Part shown: piece by piece, positions 16,803 through 26,741 of the stretch
How the letters are laid out: the number at the start of each line of letters is the position of its first letter
Position numbering within the stretch: position 1 is the stretch's first letter
DNA from: Rhodopseudomonas faecalis
Lineage (GTDB): Bacteria; Pseudomonadota; Alphaproteobacteria; Rhizobiales; Xanthobacteraceae
Direction: 5' to 3'
Assembly (NCBI RefSeq): GCF_003217325.1
Contig: NZ_QJTI01000020.1
Span: 34,258 to 84,630, forward strand
Length of the DNA stretch: 50,373 nt
The notes under the pieces: generated by a model
What the model was told of the DNA's origin: nothing
What the model saw: the letters and a program-made list of their open reading frames with translations, nothing else
The model's database searches: none
Translations under genes and position numbers: made by a program

Positions 16803-17238
16803 AATCTCATTCTCCCGAAATTTTTGAAGCACTGAAACCGCAACGCGTCCCATGAACAGAGGATGCAGGCCGTTCGCCAGTGCGCTCCAAATCGGCCTTG
16901 TTCTGTCTGTGGCTCAACGCGAAGACTACGTTCAAGCCATTCTGACGGTCAAGCAGGGAATGATGAACGTCCGTTCAAAGTAGGACGCCATTAATGTTAC
17001 CTCACCAGTTATCTAAGTGATGTCGGTAACCGCGGCGGGCAACATCGCTGCCACGAACCCTGCGAGCGGCATTGCCATCATTTGGCCCGGTTCTGACCGC
17101 GCTCCCCCGCTAGGAATATCGCGGGCTTCGGCTTGCCCGGCTATGGACGGCGGCGCGCCAGCTTGTAAGGTCGGAGCGTTCGATGCGGTGCCGCCGCCAC
17201 GGTGATTTCCTGCCCTGGCCTATTTCAGCAGATGGTTC
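16803..17238. other. Divergent intergenic region, no gene seen
   Basis: 436 bases separate the small Gly-rich gene from the carbamoyltransferase gene. It must hold promoters for both, but I could not place a convincing -35/-10 pair. The stretch around 16970-17025 is less GC-rich than its surroundings. No RNA gene or protein-like frame is evident. Confidence 0.5.
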
Positions 17239-19056
17239 ATGTCCAAGCAGCACAACTACATTCTCGGCCTCAACACCTATGATCACGACGTCGCCGCGTG
17301 CCTGTTGCGAGACGGCGAAATTGCTGTCGGCATCGCCAAGGAACGGCTGACCCGCGAGAAGCACGCCAGCGGCTTCTACAAGGAGGCGATCGACTATTGT
17401 CTCGACGCCGAAGGCATCACGCTGGACGACGTCGATCTGGTGGTCCGCAATTGCTACATCCTGCCGGTCCCGGAGATGGAAGAGCGGCTGATCTACCAGG
17501 ACATGCCGGGTTTCCTGCCCGAATACGAACGCGGTGAAGCCGAACGGCATCCCTGGTTTCGCAGCAATTCCGCCAAAGTCACCACGCTCTCGCACCACCT
17601 CGCGCACGCTTACAGCGCCTTCGCGGTTTCGCCTTTCGACGAAGGTGTGATCATGATTGTGGACGGCGTCGGCAGCTATCGCTCCGATGTGATGGAGCCG
17701 GTCCCGGCCGGCGACAAAGCCTCGCAACTGGCGCGGGAATCGGAGAGTTACTACAAGTTCAGCGGAACCAAACTGGAGTGCCTGAAGAAGGTCTGGATGG
17801 AGCCGGACCGCGGATTCTTCAGCGACGAATTCTACAACATGCCCGGGCTCGGCGCGTTGTACAGCCGGGCCTCAACTTACGTGTTCGGCGACTGGAACAA
17901 ATGCGGCGAGCTGATGGGGCTGGCGCCCTATGGCCGACCCAACCAGATCAAGTCGCTGATGCAGATCGCGAACAACAAGCTGGAAGTGCCGCGCTGGACC
18001 GCGCAGGAGCTGAACCAGCCCTACATCATGGAACGCGCCGGCAAATGGGAAGCCAGCCCCTCGATGCGCCATTGGGAAGACGTGGCGTGGCGGGTGCAGG
18101 ACGACACCGAACAGGTGCTGCTGGCGCGCGCGCGCTGGCTGCGCGAAACCACCGGCGCGAAGAACCTCTGCATCGCGGGCGGCGTGGCGCTGAACTGCGT
18201 CGCCAATGGCAAGATCGCGCGCGAAGCCGGCTTTGAGAATGTCTGGATTCAGCCGGCGGCGGGCGATGACGGCATCGCGATCGGCTGCGCCTATTACGGC
18301 CTTCATGCCATCCAGAACAAGCCGCGCAGCTTTGAGATGAAGCACGCCTATATCGGCAAGCGCTATCCGGAGAGCGAGATCGAACAGGCTACGCAGCGTT
18401 TCCTGGTGCGGATCCAGACCAACGCGGTGCGCAGCGACAATATTTGCCGCGACACGGCAAAACTGCTCGCGGACCAGAAGGTGATCGGCTGGTTCCAGGG
18501 ATCGTCGGAATTCGGGCCGCGCGCGCTCGGCAATCGCAGCCTGATTGCCGATCCGCGCCACCCGGAGATGAAGGACATCCTCAACGCGCGGGTCAAGCAC
18601 CGCCAGCCGTTCCGGCCGTTTGCGCCGATCGTGCTGGAGGAACGCGCCGACGAGATCTTTGAGGGCATCGGCGACTCGCCATTCATGCTGATGGCCAAAA
18701 ACGTGCGGCCGGAGTGGCGCGACAAGATCGCCGCGGTGGTCCATGTCGATGGCACCGCGCGCATTCAGACTGTGCGCGAAGATACCAACCCGATCCTGTA
18801 TCGGCTGCTGAAGGAGTTCGAGGCGCTGACCGGCGTGCCGGTGCTGATCAACACCTCGTTCAACATCAAGGGCGAGCCGATCGTGGAAACGCCGCGCGAC
18901 GCGATGGCGTGCTTCATCAACACCGGCATCGACCATCTGGTGCTGCACGACACGCTGGTGTCGAAGACCAAGGCGCACAAATTCGTGGCGCCGCTGGTGC
19001 GGGTCTATGTCGACGTCGCGACCCTGGTGCTGAGCAACGTCAAGGCCACCAGCTAA
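17239..19056 (+). CDS. NodU/CmcH-family O-carbamoyltransferase
   Basis: Transfers a carbamoyl group from carbamoyl phosphate to a hydroxyl of a sugar or other acceptor. The 605-residue length and features fit: an N-terminal Kae1-like ASKHA domain with GLNTYDHDVAACLL, the metal-binding HHLAHA (119-124), IVDGVGS, GGVALNC, and a C-terminal YrdC-like half with EFGPRALGNRS and INTSFNIKGEPIV. NodU acts on Nod factors, but no nod genes are present here; the neighbours are LPS and cell-wall genes, so an envelope glycan acceptor is more likely (inference). Its stop overlaps that of the convergent murJ by two bases. Confidence 0.9.
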   Translation: MSKQHNYILGLNTYDHDVAACLLRDGEIAVGIAKERLTREKHASGFYKEAIDYCLDAEGITLDDVDLVVRNCYILPVPEMEERLIYQDMPGFLPEYERGEAERHPWFRSNSAKVTTLSHHLAHAYSAFAVSPFDEGVIMIVDGVGSYRSDVMEPVPAGDKASQLARESESYYKFSGTKLECLKKVWMEPDRGFFSDEFYNMPGLGALYSRASTYVFGDWNKCGELMGLAPYGRPNQIKSLMQIANNKLEVPRWTAQELNQPYIMERAGKWEASPSMRHWEDVAWRVQDDTEQVLLARARWLRETTGAKNLCIAGGVALNCVANGKIAREAGFENVWIQPAAGDDGIAIGCAYYGLHAIQNKPRSFEMKHAYIGKRYPESEIEQATQRFLVRIQTNAVRSDNICRDTAKLLADQKVIGWFQGSSEFGPRALGNRSLIADPRHPEMKDILNARVKHRQPFRPFAPIVLEERADEIFEGIGDSPFMLMAKNVRPEWRDKIAAVVHVDGTARIQTVREDTNPILYRLLKEFEALTGVPVLINTSFNIKGEPIVETPRDAMACFINTGIDHLVLHDTLVSKTKAHKFVAPLVRVYVDVATLVLSNVKATS

Positions 19057-20582
19057 CCGCGGATCAGCGCTTTCAGACCGCGCAGGCCGAACAGCGTGAA
19101 GATCGCGGCGCCGTACACCACGGCGCCGACCACGATCAGCAGCGCCAGCGCCGCTTCATCGCGGAACGAGGCGAGCTGCGCGAGATAAGGCTGCGCAAGA
19201 TACGCGCTGCCCCACAGCGCCGCGCCGAGCAGCAGCCCGGCGCTCAAGAACTTGAGCAGCGAGCGCAGCAGCGGCCGGTCGAGTTCCAGATAGCCGTAGC
19301 GCACTGCAAAGCCGAGCACGAGCAGCAGATTGATCCAGGCGCCGACCGCAGTGGCAAGCGCCAGCCCGACCTGCGCCAGCGAGCCGACCAGCGCGAATTT
19401 CAGCGCGACATTGACGGCGACGCCGGTCAGCGCAGCCTTGACCGGCGTTGCGGTGTCCTTGCGCGCGTAGAAGGTCGCCACCGCGCTGCGGATCAGCACA
19501 AAGGGAATGAGCCCGATCGCATAGGCAGCGAGCGTGCTGCCGGCCGCCAGCGCATCGGCCTTGGTGAAGGCGCCGCGCGCAAACATCGCGCGCATGATCT
19601 CGTCCGGAACCGTGAGGAACGCCGCGACGAATGGCACCGACAGCAGCAGCGTGAAATCGAAGGCGCGGCGCTGCGAGGCTTTGGCGCCGGCCTCGTCGCC
19701 CGAGGTCAACAGCCGCGACATTTCCGGCAGCAGCACGGTGCCGATCGCGATGCCGATCACCCCGATCGGCAGCTGATTGAGCCGGTCGGCGTAATACAGC
19801 GCCGACAGCGCGCCGGCGGCCAGGAAAGTGGCGATGATGGTGTCGGCAAACAGTGCGATCTGGGTGCCCATCGAGCCGAGCGTCGCCGGGCCGAGCGCGC
19901 GGAAAAACGAGCGCACATCCTCATCGAGCTTTGGCCAGGAGAAACGCGGCAGAATTTTCTGCCGCGCGGCATCCTGCGCCAGCAGCAGAAATTCCAGCAC
20001 GCCGGCGACCAGCACGCCCCAGGCGGCGGCGTGGCCGGCACTCGGGAAAAACGCCGCCAGCGACAGCGCCATCATCATCGACAGATTGAGGAAGATCGGC
20101 GCGGCCGCCGCGGCCGCAAAGCGCCGCATCACGTTCAGCATGCCGCCATAGAGCGTCACCAGCGTGATCAGCAGCAGATAGGGAAAGGTGATGCGCGTCA
20201 GCTCGACCGCCAGCGCGCCGCGCTGTGGATCATCGGCAAAGCCCGGCGCCAGGATCGCGATCACCTGCGGCATGAACAACAGCGCGATCACCAGCAACAC
20301 CGCCTGGGTGACAAACAGCAGCGTGAAGATGCGATTGGCAAACAGCCCGGCGGCGGCCGCGCCCTTCTCGCCGCTGACATGGGCATAGGCCGGCACGAAG
20401 GCGGCGTTGAACGCGCCCTCGGCAAAGATCGCACGGAAATGATTGGGCAGCCGCAGCGCCACGAAGAAGGCGTCGGCCACCGGCCCGGCGCCAAGAATCG
20501 CCGCGAGCATGATGTCGCGCGCGAAGCCGGTGATGCGCGACAGCAGGGTGAAGCCGCCGACAGTGAAGATGCGCCTGAGCAT
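19053..20582 (-). CDS. murJ: Lipid II flippase MurJ (MviN)
   Basis: Inner-membrane protein that flips undecaprenyl-PP-MurNAc-pentapeptide-GlcNAc for peptidoglycan synthesis. The 509-residue product shows the N-terminal MLRRIFTVGGFTLLSRITGFARDIMLA-type segment (with the conserved arginines), ALRLPNHFRAIFAEGAFNAAFVP and about fourteen hydrophobic segments, as expected for the MOP superfamily. Length is typical. It overlaps the 3' end of the carbamoyltransferase gene by a few bases. It is followed upstream by gnnB-like 20712-21860 with about 130 nt between. Confidence 0.94.
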   Translation of the reverse strand: MLRRIFTVGGFTLLSRITGFARDIMLAAILGAGPVADAFFVALRLPNHFRAIFAEGAFNAAFVPAYAHVSGEKGAAAAGLFANRIFTLLFVTQAVLLVIALLFMPQVIAILAPGFADDPQRGALAVELTRITFPYLLLITLVTLYGGMLNVMRRFAAAAAAPIFLNLSMMMALSLAAFFPSAGHAAAWGVLVAGVLEFLLLAQDAARQKILPRFSWPKLDEDVRSFFRALGPATLGSMGTQIALFADTIIATFLAAGALSALYYADRLNQLPIGVIGIAIGTVLLPEMSRLLTSGDEAGAKASQRRAFDFTLLLSVPFVAAFLTVPDEIMRAMFARGAFTKADALAAGSTLAAYAIGLIPFVLIRSAVATFYARKDTATPVKAALTGVAVNVALKFALVGSLAQVGLALATAVGAWINLLLVLGFAVRYGYLELDRPLLRSLLKFLSAGLLLGAALWGSAYLAQPYLAQLASFRDEAALALLIVVGAVVYGAAIFTLFGLRGLKALIRG

Positions 20583-20711
20583 GCGCCGCTTCTACAGCAT
20601 CAGGCGGCGCCGCAAAATGGAGATTCGCAGGCGCCGCGATCGCCGCTGCCCAAGGGGCGGCAGGCCGGACCGGCCGCAGCAAAGCGGCCGGGGACCGATT
20701 AACGGCGCGGC

Positions 20712-21860
20712 TTACGCCAGCGCGGCGCGCACCGCGTCGATCACCCGCTGCTGGGTCGGGGCGTCGAGATAGGCGTGCATCGGCAGGCTGATCACCTCGG
20801 TCGACAGCTTTTCGCTGACCGGCAGCCCGCCATCGGCCGCCGGATAGTGGCGATAAGCGGTCTGCTGGTGCATCGACTTGACATAGTACACCGCGGTCGG
20901 AACGCCCTTAGCCTTGAGGCTCGCGGCAAAGGCGTCGCGATCGGTGCCGGCCGGCAGGCGGATGGTGTATTGCGCCCAGGTGGAATTGCCGAACGGCGCC
21001 ACCGCCGGCACCGTGACCACATCGGCCAGGCCCTGCGCATAGCGATCGGCGACGCGCTGCCGGGCGGCAATCTCGTCGTCAAAGATCTTGAGCTTCTCGA
21101 TCAGGATCGCGGCCTGCATGGTGTCGAGCCGCGCGGTCAGGCCGAGCCGGACATTGTCGTATTTGTCAGAGCCCTGGCCGTGGACGCGCACGCTGCGCAG
21201 CGTCTCGGCGAGGTTGGCGTCGTCGGTGAAGATCGCGCCGCCGTCGCCATAGCAGCCGAGCGGCTTGGCCGGGAAGAAGCTGGTGGCGGTGGCAAGGCCG
21301 CAGGTGCCGAGCCGCCGTCCCTTGTAGCTGGCGCCAAAGCTCTGGGCGGCGTCGTCGAGCACGAACATGCCCTCTTCAGCAGCGATCGCGGCGATCGCAT
21401 CGTGATCGGCCGGCTGGCCGAACAGATCGACCGGGATCACCGCCTTCAGCTTCAGGCCGTGTCGCTTGGCGGTGGCGATGCCGCGCTTCAGCGACTCGAT
21501 ATCCATGTTGAAGGTGACTTCATCGACATCGACAAACACCGGCGAGGCGCCGGTGAGCGCCACCACTTCGCCGGTGGCGCAGAATGTGAAAGTCGGGCAG
21601 ATCACCGCGTCGCCCGGGCCGATGCCCTTGGCCATCAGCACCATCAGCAGCGCGTCGGTGCCGCTGGCGCAGGCCACCACATGCTTGGCGCCGCTGAATG
21701 CCGCAAGATCAGCCTCGAACTGCATGACCTCAGGACCGTTGATGAAATGACAGTGCTCGAGCACCCGGCCGACCGCCTGGTCGATCAGGTTGCCGAGACG
21801 GCGGCGCTGCGAGACAACATCAATGAAAGGCACGGGTTCGATGCGGAGCTGCTGATTCAT
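20712..21860 (-). CDS. gnnB: DegT/DnrJ/EryC1 sugar aminotransferase, GnnB/WbpE-like
   Basis: PLP-dependent transaminase that puts an amino group on a nucleotide-linked keto sugar. ATG 21860 is preceded by GAAGAGA and gives 382 residues. The PLP lysine is K199 in SFFPAKPLGCYGDGGA, and the ASGTDALL and DDAAQSFGASYKG segments match the WbpE/GnnB branch. The adjacent Gfo/Idh/MocA gene upstream makes the pair resemble GnnA-GnnB of Acidithiobacillus, which converts UDP-GlcNAc to its 3-amino form for lipid A; lipid A of Rhodopseudomonas and Bradyrhizobium is known to contain 2,3-diaminoglucose. A WbpE-like role in O-antigen synthesis is the alternative. Confidence 0.83.
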   Translation of the reverse strand: MNQQLRIEPVPFIDVVSQRRRLGNLIDQAVGRVLEHCHFINGPEVMQFEADLAAFSGAKHVVACASGTDALLMVLMAKGIGPGDAVICPTFTFCATGEVVALTGASPVFVDVDEVTFNMDIESLKRGIATAKRHGLKLKAVIPVDLFGQPADHDAIAAIAAEEGMFVLDDAAQSFGASYKGRRLGTCGLATATSFFPAKPLGCYGDGGAIFTDDANLAETLRSVRVHGQGSDKYDNVRLGLTARLDTMQAAILIEKLKIFDDEIAARQRVADRYAQGLADVVTVPAVAPFGNSTWAQYTIRLPAGTDRDAFAASLKAKGVPTAVYYVKSMHQQTAYRHYPAADGGLPVSEKLSTEVISLPMHAYLDAPTQQRVIDAVRAALA

Positions 21861-21931
21861 GTCTCTTCGGGGGATAGAGGAATGGGAACGCCGGTTCGAC
21901 GCTATCGCAGATAGTGAAGTGGCGGGCGGCG

Positions 21932-22936
21932 CTAACTGGCCACCCGCAAGGTGCCCTTGCGCGGATCGGCGCTCTGATCGGCCGGCAACGGTTCGAGGCA
22001 CTTGATGGCGATCTCGAGGCTGGCGACGCCCTCCTCGCCGGTCACCGGCGGCACCTTGCGGTTACGCACTGCGTCGGTGAACGCGATCAGTTCGGCGCGC
22101 AGCGGCTCGTCATGGCCGACCGGCAGATGGCGCATCGAATAGCTGCCGTCCGGCTGGAAGCCGAAGCACTCGGTCACCTGGCGGGTCAGCAGATCGCCCT
22201 GCACATATTTGCCGCGGGTCGCGATCGTGACATTGCGCGCCTTGAACGGCGTCAGCCAATTGGTGTTGATATGCGCCAGCACGCCGGAGGCGGTGCGGAA
22301 TTGCAGCAGCGCGATATCCTCACGCTCGGCGACCGCGCTGGAAAGCTGCGGCTGCACCTGCACAATGTCCGAGTCGGTGAACCAGCGGATCAGGTCGATA
22401 TCGTGGACAGCGAGATCGATCACCACACCGACATTGGACATGCGCGGCGGGAACGGACCGACCCGGGTGATGCCGATCGACAGAATATCTTCGCCCGCGA
22501 TCGCCTTCTTGATCGCCACCACGGCGGGATTGAAGCGTTCGACATGGCCGACCATCAGCGTGACATTGGCGCGATGCGCGGCGGCGACGATCTCGCGGCC
22601 CTGCTGCACCGTGGACGCCACCGGCTTTTCCACCAGCACATGAATGCCGCGCGCGATGCAGTCGAGCGCGATCTCGTGATGCAGATGGGTCGGCGCCGCG
22701 ATCGTCACCGCCTCGACGCCAGCCGCGCACAGCTCATCGAGCCGCGCAAAGGTCGGACAGCCGATCACGTTAGCAGCGTGGTCGCGATGATCGAGCAGCG
22801 GATCGACGATCCCGACCAGTTCGATGCCAGGCAAGCCGGCGAGCACCCGGCCATGATTGAAGCCCATCACACCGGCCCCAATCACACCGACGCGCAATAG
22901 GCGCTCCTTGCCCAGATCGAATTCACGGGAAGTCAT
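21932..22936 (-). CDS. gnnA: Gfo/Idh/MocA oxidoreductase, UDP-GlcNAc 3-dehydrogenase-like (GnnA)
   Basis: NAD(P)-dependent sugar dehydrogenase. From ATG 22936 it has 334 residues with a Rossmann GAGVMG (20-25), the family EKPV (103-106, bearing the conserved Lys), and VIDLAVHDIDLIRWF, with the D-x3-H-x-x-D pattern at the substrate site. Longer in-frame starts add only an unconserved segment. It lies 71 nt upstream of the aminotransferase on the same strand. The likely reaction is oxidation of the 3-hydroxyl of UDP-GlcNAc to a 3-keto sugar, aminated next by the GnnB-like enzyme; this is inferred from family and context. Confidence 0.78.
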   Translation of the reverse strand: MTSREFDLGKERLLRVGVIGAGVMGFNHGRVLAGLPGIELVGIVDPLLDHRDHAANVIGCPTFARLDELCAAGVEAVTIAAPTHLHHEIALDCIARGIHVLVEKPVASTVQQGREIVAAAHRANVTLMVGHVERFNPAVVAIKKAIAGEDILSIGITRVGPFPPRMSNVGVVIDLAVHDIDLIRWFTDSDIVQVQPQLSSAVAEREDIALLQFRTASGVLAHINTNWLTPFKARNVTIATRGKYVQGDLLTRQVTECFGFQPDGSYSMRHLPVGHDEPLRAELIAFTDAVRNRKVPPVTGEEGVASLEIAIKCLEPLPADQSADPRKGTLRVAS

Positions 22937-23120
22937 GCTTTGCCTCAACTTTGTTACCATCCACCGCGCCGCCGGTCGGCGTCGCGAAACTCCAGAAGAC
23001 CTCCTAGCACGCCGTGGCGGGCCAGGCGAAACCGCGATCAAACACGTTTTGATTCAATTGATTACAATTCCATGGCGTCACGGAACCATCGGAAATTACA
23101 GCTTTTTCCGATGATGTCCG

Positions 23121-24104
23121 TCATACCTGGTAATGATACCGATACCAGGCGACGAACTCGCGCAGCCCGTCCGCGATCGGCGTCGAGGGGCTAAAGCCAA
23201 CATCGCGAATCAGATCATCGACATCGGCGAAGGTCTCGGGCACGTCGCCGGGCTGCATCGGCAGCATCTCTTTGACGGCGGTGCGCTGCAACTCGCGCTC
23301 CAGCAAAGTCACCACGTCCATCAGTTCTTCGGGGTGGTGATTACCGACATTGTAGATGCGCGCCGGCGCCGAGCCGAACAGCGCCTCGCCGGCCTGCGGC
23401 ACGTGATCGATCAGCCGCGCGATCACGCGCGTGACATCATCGACATAGGTGAAGTCGCGGCGCATCCGGCCGTGGTTGAACAGCTTGATCGGCTCACCGG
23501 CGACAATCGCCTTGGTGAACAAAAACAGCGCCATGTCCGGCCGATACCACGGCCCATAGATGGTGAAGAACCGCAGCCCCGTGGTCGGCAGCCGGTACAG
23601 ATGGCTGTAGGAATAAGCCATCACCTCATTGGCCTTCTTGGTGGCCGCATAGAGGCTGACCGGCTGATCAGTGCGATCGCTCACCAAAAATGGCAGCTTG
23701 GTGTTGGCACCATAGACCGAGGACGACGACGCATAGATCAGATGGCCGCAGCCATGCTGGCGGCAGCCTTCCAGAATATTGGCAAAGCCCTGCAGATTGG
23801 CGTCGATATAGGCGTGCGGATGTTTTAGCGAGTAGCGCACCCCGGCCTGCGCGGCGAGATGGATCACCACCGGAAAGCGATGCTTGGCAAACAGCGCCGC
23901 GGTGGCGTCGCGATCGGCAAGATCAAGCTGCACGAATTCAAAGCCCGGCAGATCGCGCAGCTGCGCCAGCCGCGCCTGTTTGAGCGCCGGATCGTAGTAA
24001 TCATTGAGGCTGTCGACCGCGATCACGCGCTGACCGGCGCGCAGCATCTCGCGGGCGACATGAAAGCCGATGAAGCCGGCCGCGCCTGTGATCAGCATCG
24101 TCAT
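23121..24104 (-). CDS. NAD-dependent nucleotide-sugar epimerase, UDP-glucuronate 4-epimerase type
   Basis: Extended short-chain dehydrogenase/reductase of 327 residues interconverting UDP-glucuronate and UDP-galacturonate, or a close relative. It has the NAD-binding GAAGFIG (7-13), the catalytic SSSSVYG serine region, the YAATK catalytic pair, and [19 protein letters not shown], which is characteristic of the LpsL/CapI-type UDP-uronate epimerases. Its ATG overlaps the hldE stop by four bases (ATGA), so it is translationally coupled to the heptose gene and probably supplies a uronic acid for the LPS core or O-chain. Confidence 0.84.
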   Translation of the reverse strand: MTMLITGAAGFIGFHVAREMLRAGQRVIAVDSLNDYYDPALKQARLAQLRDLPGFEFVQLDLADRDATAALFAKHRFPVVIHLAAQAGVRYSLKHPHAYIDANLQGFANILEGCRQHGCGHLIYASSSSVYGANTKLPFLVSDRTDQPVSLYAATKKANEVMAYSYSHLYRLPTTGLRFFTIYGPWYRPDMALFLFTKAIVAGEPIKLFNHGRMRRDFTYVDDVTRVIARLIDHVPQAGEALFGSAPARIYNVGNHHPEELMDVVTLLERELQRTAVKEMLPMQPGDVPETFADVDDLIRDVGFSPSTPIADGLREFVAWYRYHYQV

Positions 24105-25573
24105 GATTGACCATCGCGGGCGCGCGCCACCAGCGAGGTGGTGGAATGGCCGGGCAGAATGTCAATCAGCAGCACCTCGCCGCCATAGCTATCGACCACT
24201 TCGTGGCCGACCACCTGCGCGCGGGTGTAGTCGCCGCCCTTGACCAGCACGCTCGGCCGGATGCGCTTGATCAGTTCAAGCGGCGTATCCTCAGCAAAGA
24301 TCGCGACCAGATCGACCGCCTCCAGCGCAGCGAGCACCTCGGCGCGCGAACGCTCGTCCTGCACCGGGCGGCTGTCGCCCTTCAGCCGCTTCACCGAGGC
24401 ATCGCTGTTCAGCCCGACGATCAGCCGGTCGCAGGCGGCGCGCGCCGCGGTCAGCACCTTGACGTGGCCGGGATGCAGAATGTCGAAGCAGCCATTGGTG
24501 AAGCCGACCCGCAGCCCTTCGGTGCGCCATTCGGTGAGATGCGGTTCGAGATCGCCGCCAGCGGCGACGATCTTCTCCTCGGCGGCCAGGAAAGCGTGCG
24601 GCAGAATCTTGCGGCGCAATTCGGCCAGCGACACGCTGGCCGTGCCCTTCTTGCTGACCGCCACCGCCGCCGCGGCATTGGCGGCGCGCAGCGCGATGTC
24701 CCAGCTCGCGCCGGCCGCCAGCATCACCGCCAGCACCGCCGCCACGGTGTCGCCGGCGCCGGACACGTCGCGCACCTTGACCGGATGCGCCGGCACATGG
24801 ATCGCCTCGCCCTGGCGCGGCACCAGCGTCATGCCGCGCTCGCTCTGCGTCACCAGCAGCGCGGCGCAATCCGCCGCCGCCATCGCCTCGCGCGCCGCGC
24901 GGGCGATCTCAACTGGGGTATCGGCACGGCTGCGCGTCGCCTCGCAAAATTCCTTGCGGTTCGGCGTCAGCAGCGTGGCGCCGCGATACAGCGCGAAATT
25001 CGGGCTTTTCGGATCGACGATCACCCGCTTGCCGAGTTTCTGGGCGGCGTCGATGGTTTCGCGGATCAAGCGCGCGGTCAGCACGCCCTTGGCGTAGTCC
25101 GACAGCAGCACGATATCGACGCGCGGCAATTGCGCCAGCACCGCATCGATCAGGCGCTGCTCGATTTCGGCTGAGGCCGGCGCCGCGGTTTCCCAATCGG
25201 CGCGCAGCATGTGGGTGGAGAAATGCTCGGAGACGAACCGTACCTTGCGGGTGGTCGGCCGCGACGGATCGCACACCAACACCGGGGTGATGCGCGCATC
25301 GGCGTCGAGCGCGGCATTGAGCGTGCGCCCGGCGTCGTCATCGCCGATCAGGCCGACGAAGATGCAGCTCGCGCCGAGCGCGGCGATGTTGCGCGCGACA
25401 TTGCCGGCGCCGCCGACGTCGATCTCGCTGCGCTGCGCGGCGATCACCGGGGCCGGCGCCTCCGGCGAGATGCGCGACACCTCGCCATAGACGAATTCAT
25501 CGAGCATCAAATCGCCGACGCACAGCACGGTCTGGCGTGAGATCGCCGGCGTCAGAGTATCGAAATCGAGCAT
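24101..25573 (-). CDS. hldE: Bifunctional heptose 7-phosphate kinase / heptose 1-phosphate adenylyltransferase
   Basis: Makes ADP-D-glycero-D-manno-heptose for the LPS inner core. ATG 25573 gives 490 residues, the usual fused size. The N-terminal half (to about 320) is a PfkB-type sugar kinase with GGAGNVARN near 54-62 and the anion-hole/base motif SGAGD (271-275). The C-terminal half is a nucleotidyltransferase with [10 protein letters not shown] (361-370), containing the HxGH signature. It lies 13 nt after hldD and overlaps the following epimerase gene, so hldD-hldE-epimerase read as one operon. Confidence 0.95.
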   Translation of the reverse strand: MLDFDTLTPAISRQTVLCVGDLMLDEFVYGEVSRISPEAPAPVIAAQRSEIDVGGAGNVARNIAALGASCIFVGLIGDDDAGRTLNAALDADARITPVLVCDPSRPTTRKVRFVSEHFSTHMLRADWETAAPASAEIEQRLIDAVLAQLPRVDIVLLSDYAKGVLTARLIRETIDAAQKLGKRVIVDPKSPNFALYRGATLLTPNRKEFCEATRSRADTPVEIARAAREAMAAADCAALLVTQSERGMTLVPRQGEAIHVPAHPVKVRDVSGAGDTVAAVLAVMLAAGASWDIALRAANAAAAVAVSKKGTASVSLAELRRKILPHAFLAAEEKIVAAGGDLEPHLTEWRTEGLRVGFTNGCFDILHPGHVKVLTAARAACDRLIVGLNSDASVKRLKGDSRPVQDERSRAEVLAALEAVDLVAIFAEDTPLELIKRIRPSVLVKGGDYTRAQVVGHEVVDSYGGEVLLIDILPGHSTTSLVARARDGQS

Positions 25574-25586
25574 GGCACCGATCCTG

Positions 25587-26567
25587 TCAGCGGTAGCGAT
25601 CGGCGGCGTTGAGATAGCCGTTGACGTAAGCGGCCACCGCCTCTTCCAACGCCGTGAAGCCGCCATTGTAGCCGGCCTGGCGCAGCCGATCGCCTTCGCT
25701 CTCGGTAAAATACTGATAGCTGCCGCGGATCTGCTCCGGCATGTCGATATATTCGATATTGGGCTGCTGATTGAGCGCGCTATAGGCCGCCAGGATCAGA
25801 TCGCGGAAGCTGCGCGCATGGCCGGTGCCGACATTGAACAGCCCGCTGACCGACGGCGTTGCGAGCAGCCAGATGATCACCCGCACCACGTCATCGACAT
25901 AGATGAAGTCGCGGCGTTGATCGCCATCGGCGATGCCCTCGCGGTGCGACTTGAACAGCTGCACCACCCGGCCGCTCTTGATGTCCTCAAAGCGCCGCTC
26001 CAGCACGCTGGCCATGGTGCCCTTGTGATATTCGTTCGGCCCGAACACGTTGAAGAATTTCAGGCCGGCCCATTGCGGCGGCAGCTTCTGGCCTTTGGCG
26101 ACGCGCTCGGCGACCAACAGGTCGAATAGATGCTTGCTCCAGCCATAGAGATTCATCGGCCGCAGCTGCTTGAGGGCCTCCAGCGAAGGATCGTCAGCGA
26201 AACCCTGCTCGCCATCGCCATAGGTCGCGGCCGACGAGGCATAGATCAGCGGCACGCCATGGTCGGTGCACCAATCCAGCAGCCGCAGCGACAGCCGGAA
26301 ATTGCTGTTCATGACGAGATCGCCGTCGGTGGCGGTGGTCGCGGAAATCGCGCCCATATGGATCACGGCATCGAGCCGCCGGCCCTGCAGCCACGCGGCA
26401 AGTTCCTCAGGCGGCACGAAATCGGCGAGCTGGCGCTTGGCCAGATTGCGCCATTTGCCGTCTTCCCCAAGCCAATCGCAGACCACCACATCGCTGCGGC
26501 CGGCCTCGTTGAGCGCGGCGACGACATTTGATCCGATAAAACCGGCCCCTCCGGTCACCAGCAGCAT
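25587..26567 (-). CDS. hldD: ADP-L-glycero-D-manno-heptose 6-epimerase
   Basis: Inverts C6 of ADP-D,D-heptose to give ADP-L,D-heptose, the donor for WaaC and WaaF. The 326-residue enzyme has GGAGFIGSN (6-14), [18 protein letters not shown] and the catalytic YGWSK, all diagnostic for HldD, plus [14 protein letters not shown]. An AGGACA site precedes ATG 26567; a long in-frame extension upstream is not protein-like. It is the first gene of the minus-strand heptose operon and is divergent from waaF (174 nt between starts). Confidence 0.95.
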   Translation of the reverse strand: MLLVTGGAGFIGSNVVAALNEAGRSDVVVCDWLGEDGKWRNLAKRQLADFVPPEELAAWLQGRRLDAVIHMGAISATTATDGDLVMNSNFRLSLRLLDWCTDHGVPLIYASSAATYGDGEQGFADDPSLEALKQLRPMNLYGWSKHLFDLLVAERVAKGQKLPPQWAGLKFFNVFGPNEYHKGTMASVLERRFEDIKSGRVVQLFKSHREGIADGDQRRDFIYVDDVVRVIIWLLATPSVSGLFNVGTGHARSFRDLILAAYSALNQQPNIEYIDMPEQIRGSYQYFTESEGDRLRQAGYNGGFTALEEAVAAYVNGYLNAADRYR

Positions 26568-26741
26568 GGCATGTCCTGTCGTGATTGAGCGCTGCAGGTT
26601 TGCCCCACTCCGCCCCGGCAGGCAACCCGAGCCCGGCAGGTTTGCCAACAGGATTAACGGCCAAATCCGGCTGGACGCCGTGATTGCCAAGCGCTATCGG
26701 GCTTGCGCAAGCGCCCGCGCTGACGATCGGACCCCGATACA

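Noticed and set aside
14568-16835. A 755-codon open frame antisense to the molybdenum hydroxylase gene
   Set aside because: The opposite strand encodes a complete CoxL with all motifs; the antisense translation is Arg/His/Ala-rich and has no family features. Such frames are common in GC-rich genes.
17239-19056. Nodulation (nod) island
   Set aside because: NodU-family protein is the only link; no nodABC, nod boxes or symbiosis genes are nearby.
18714-20702. A 662-codon open frame antisense to murJ
   Set aside because: Low-complexity Gln/Arg/Ala-rich translation and no start signal; murJ on the other strand is unmistakable.
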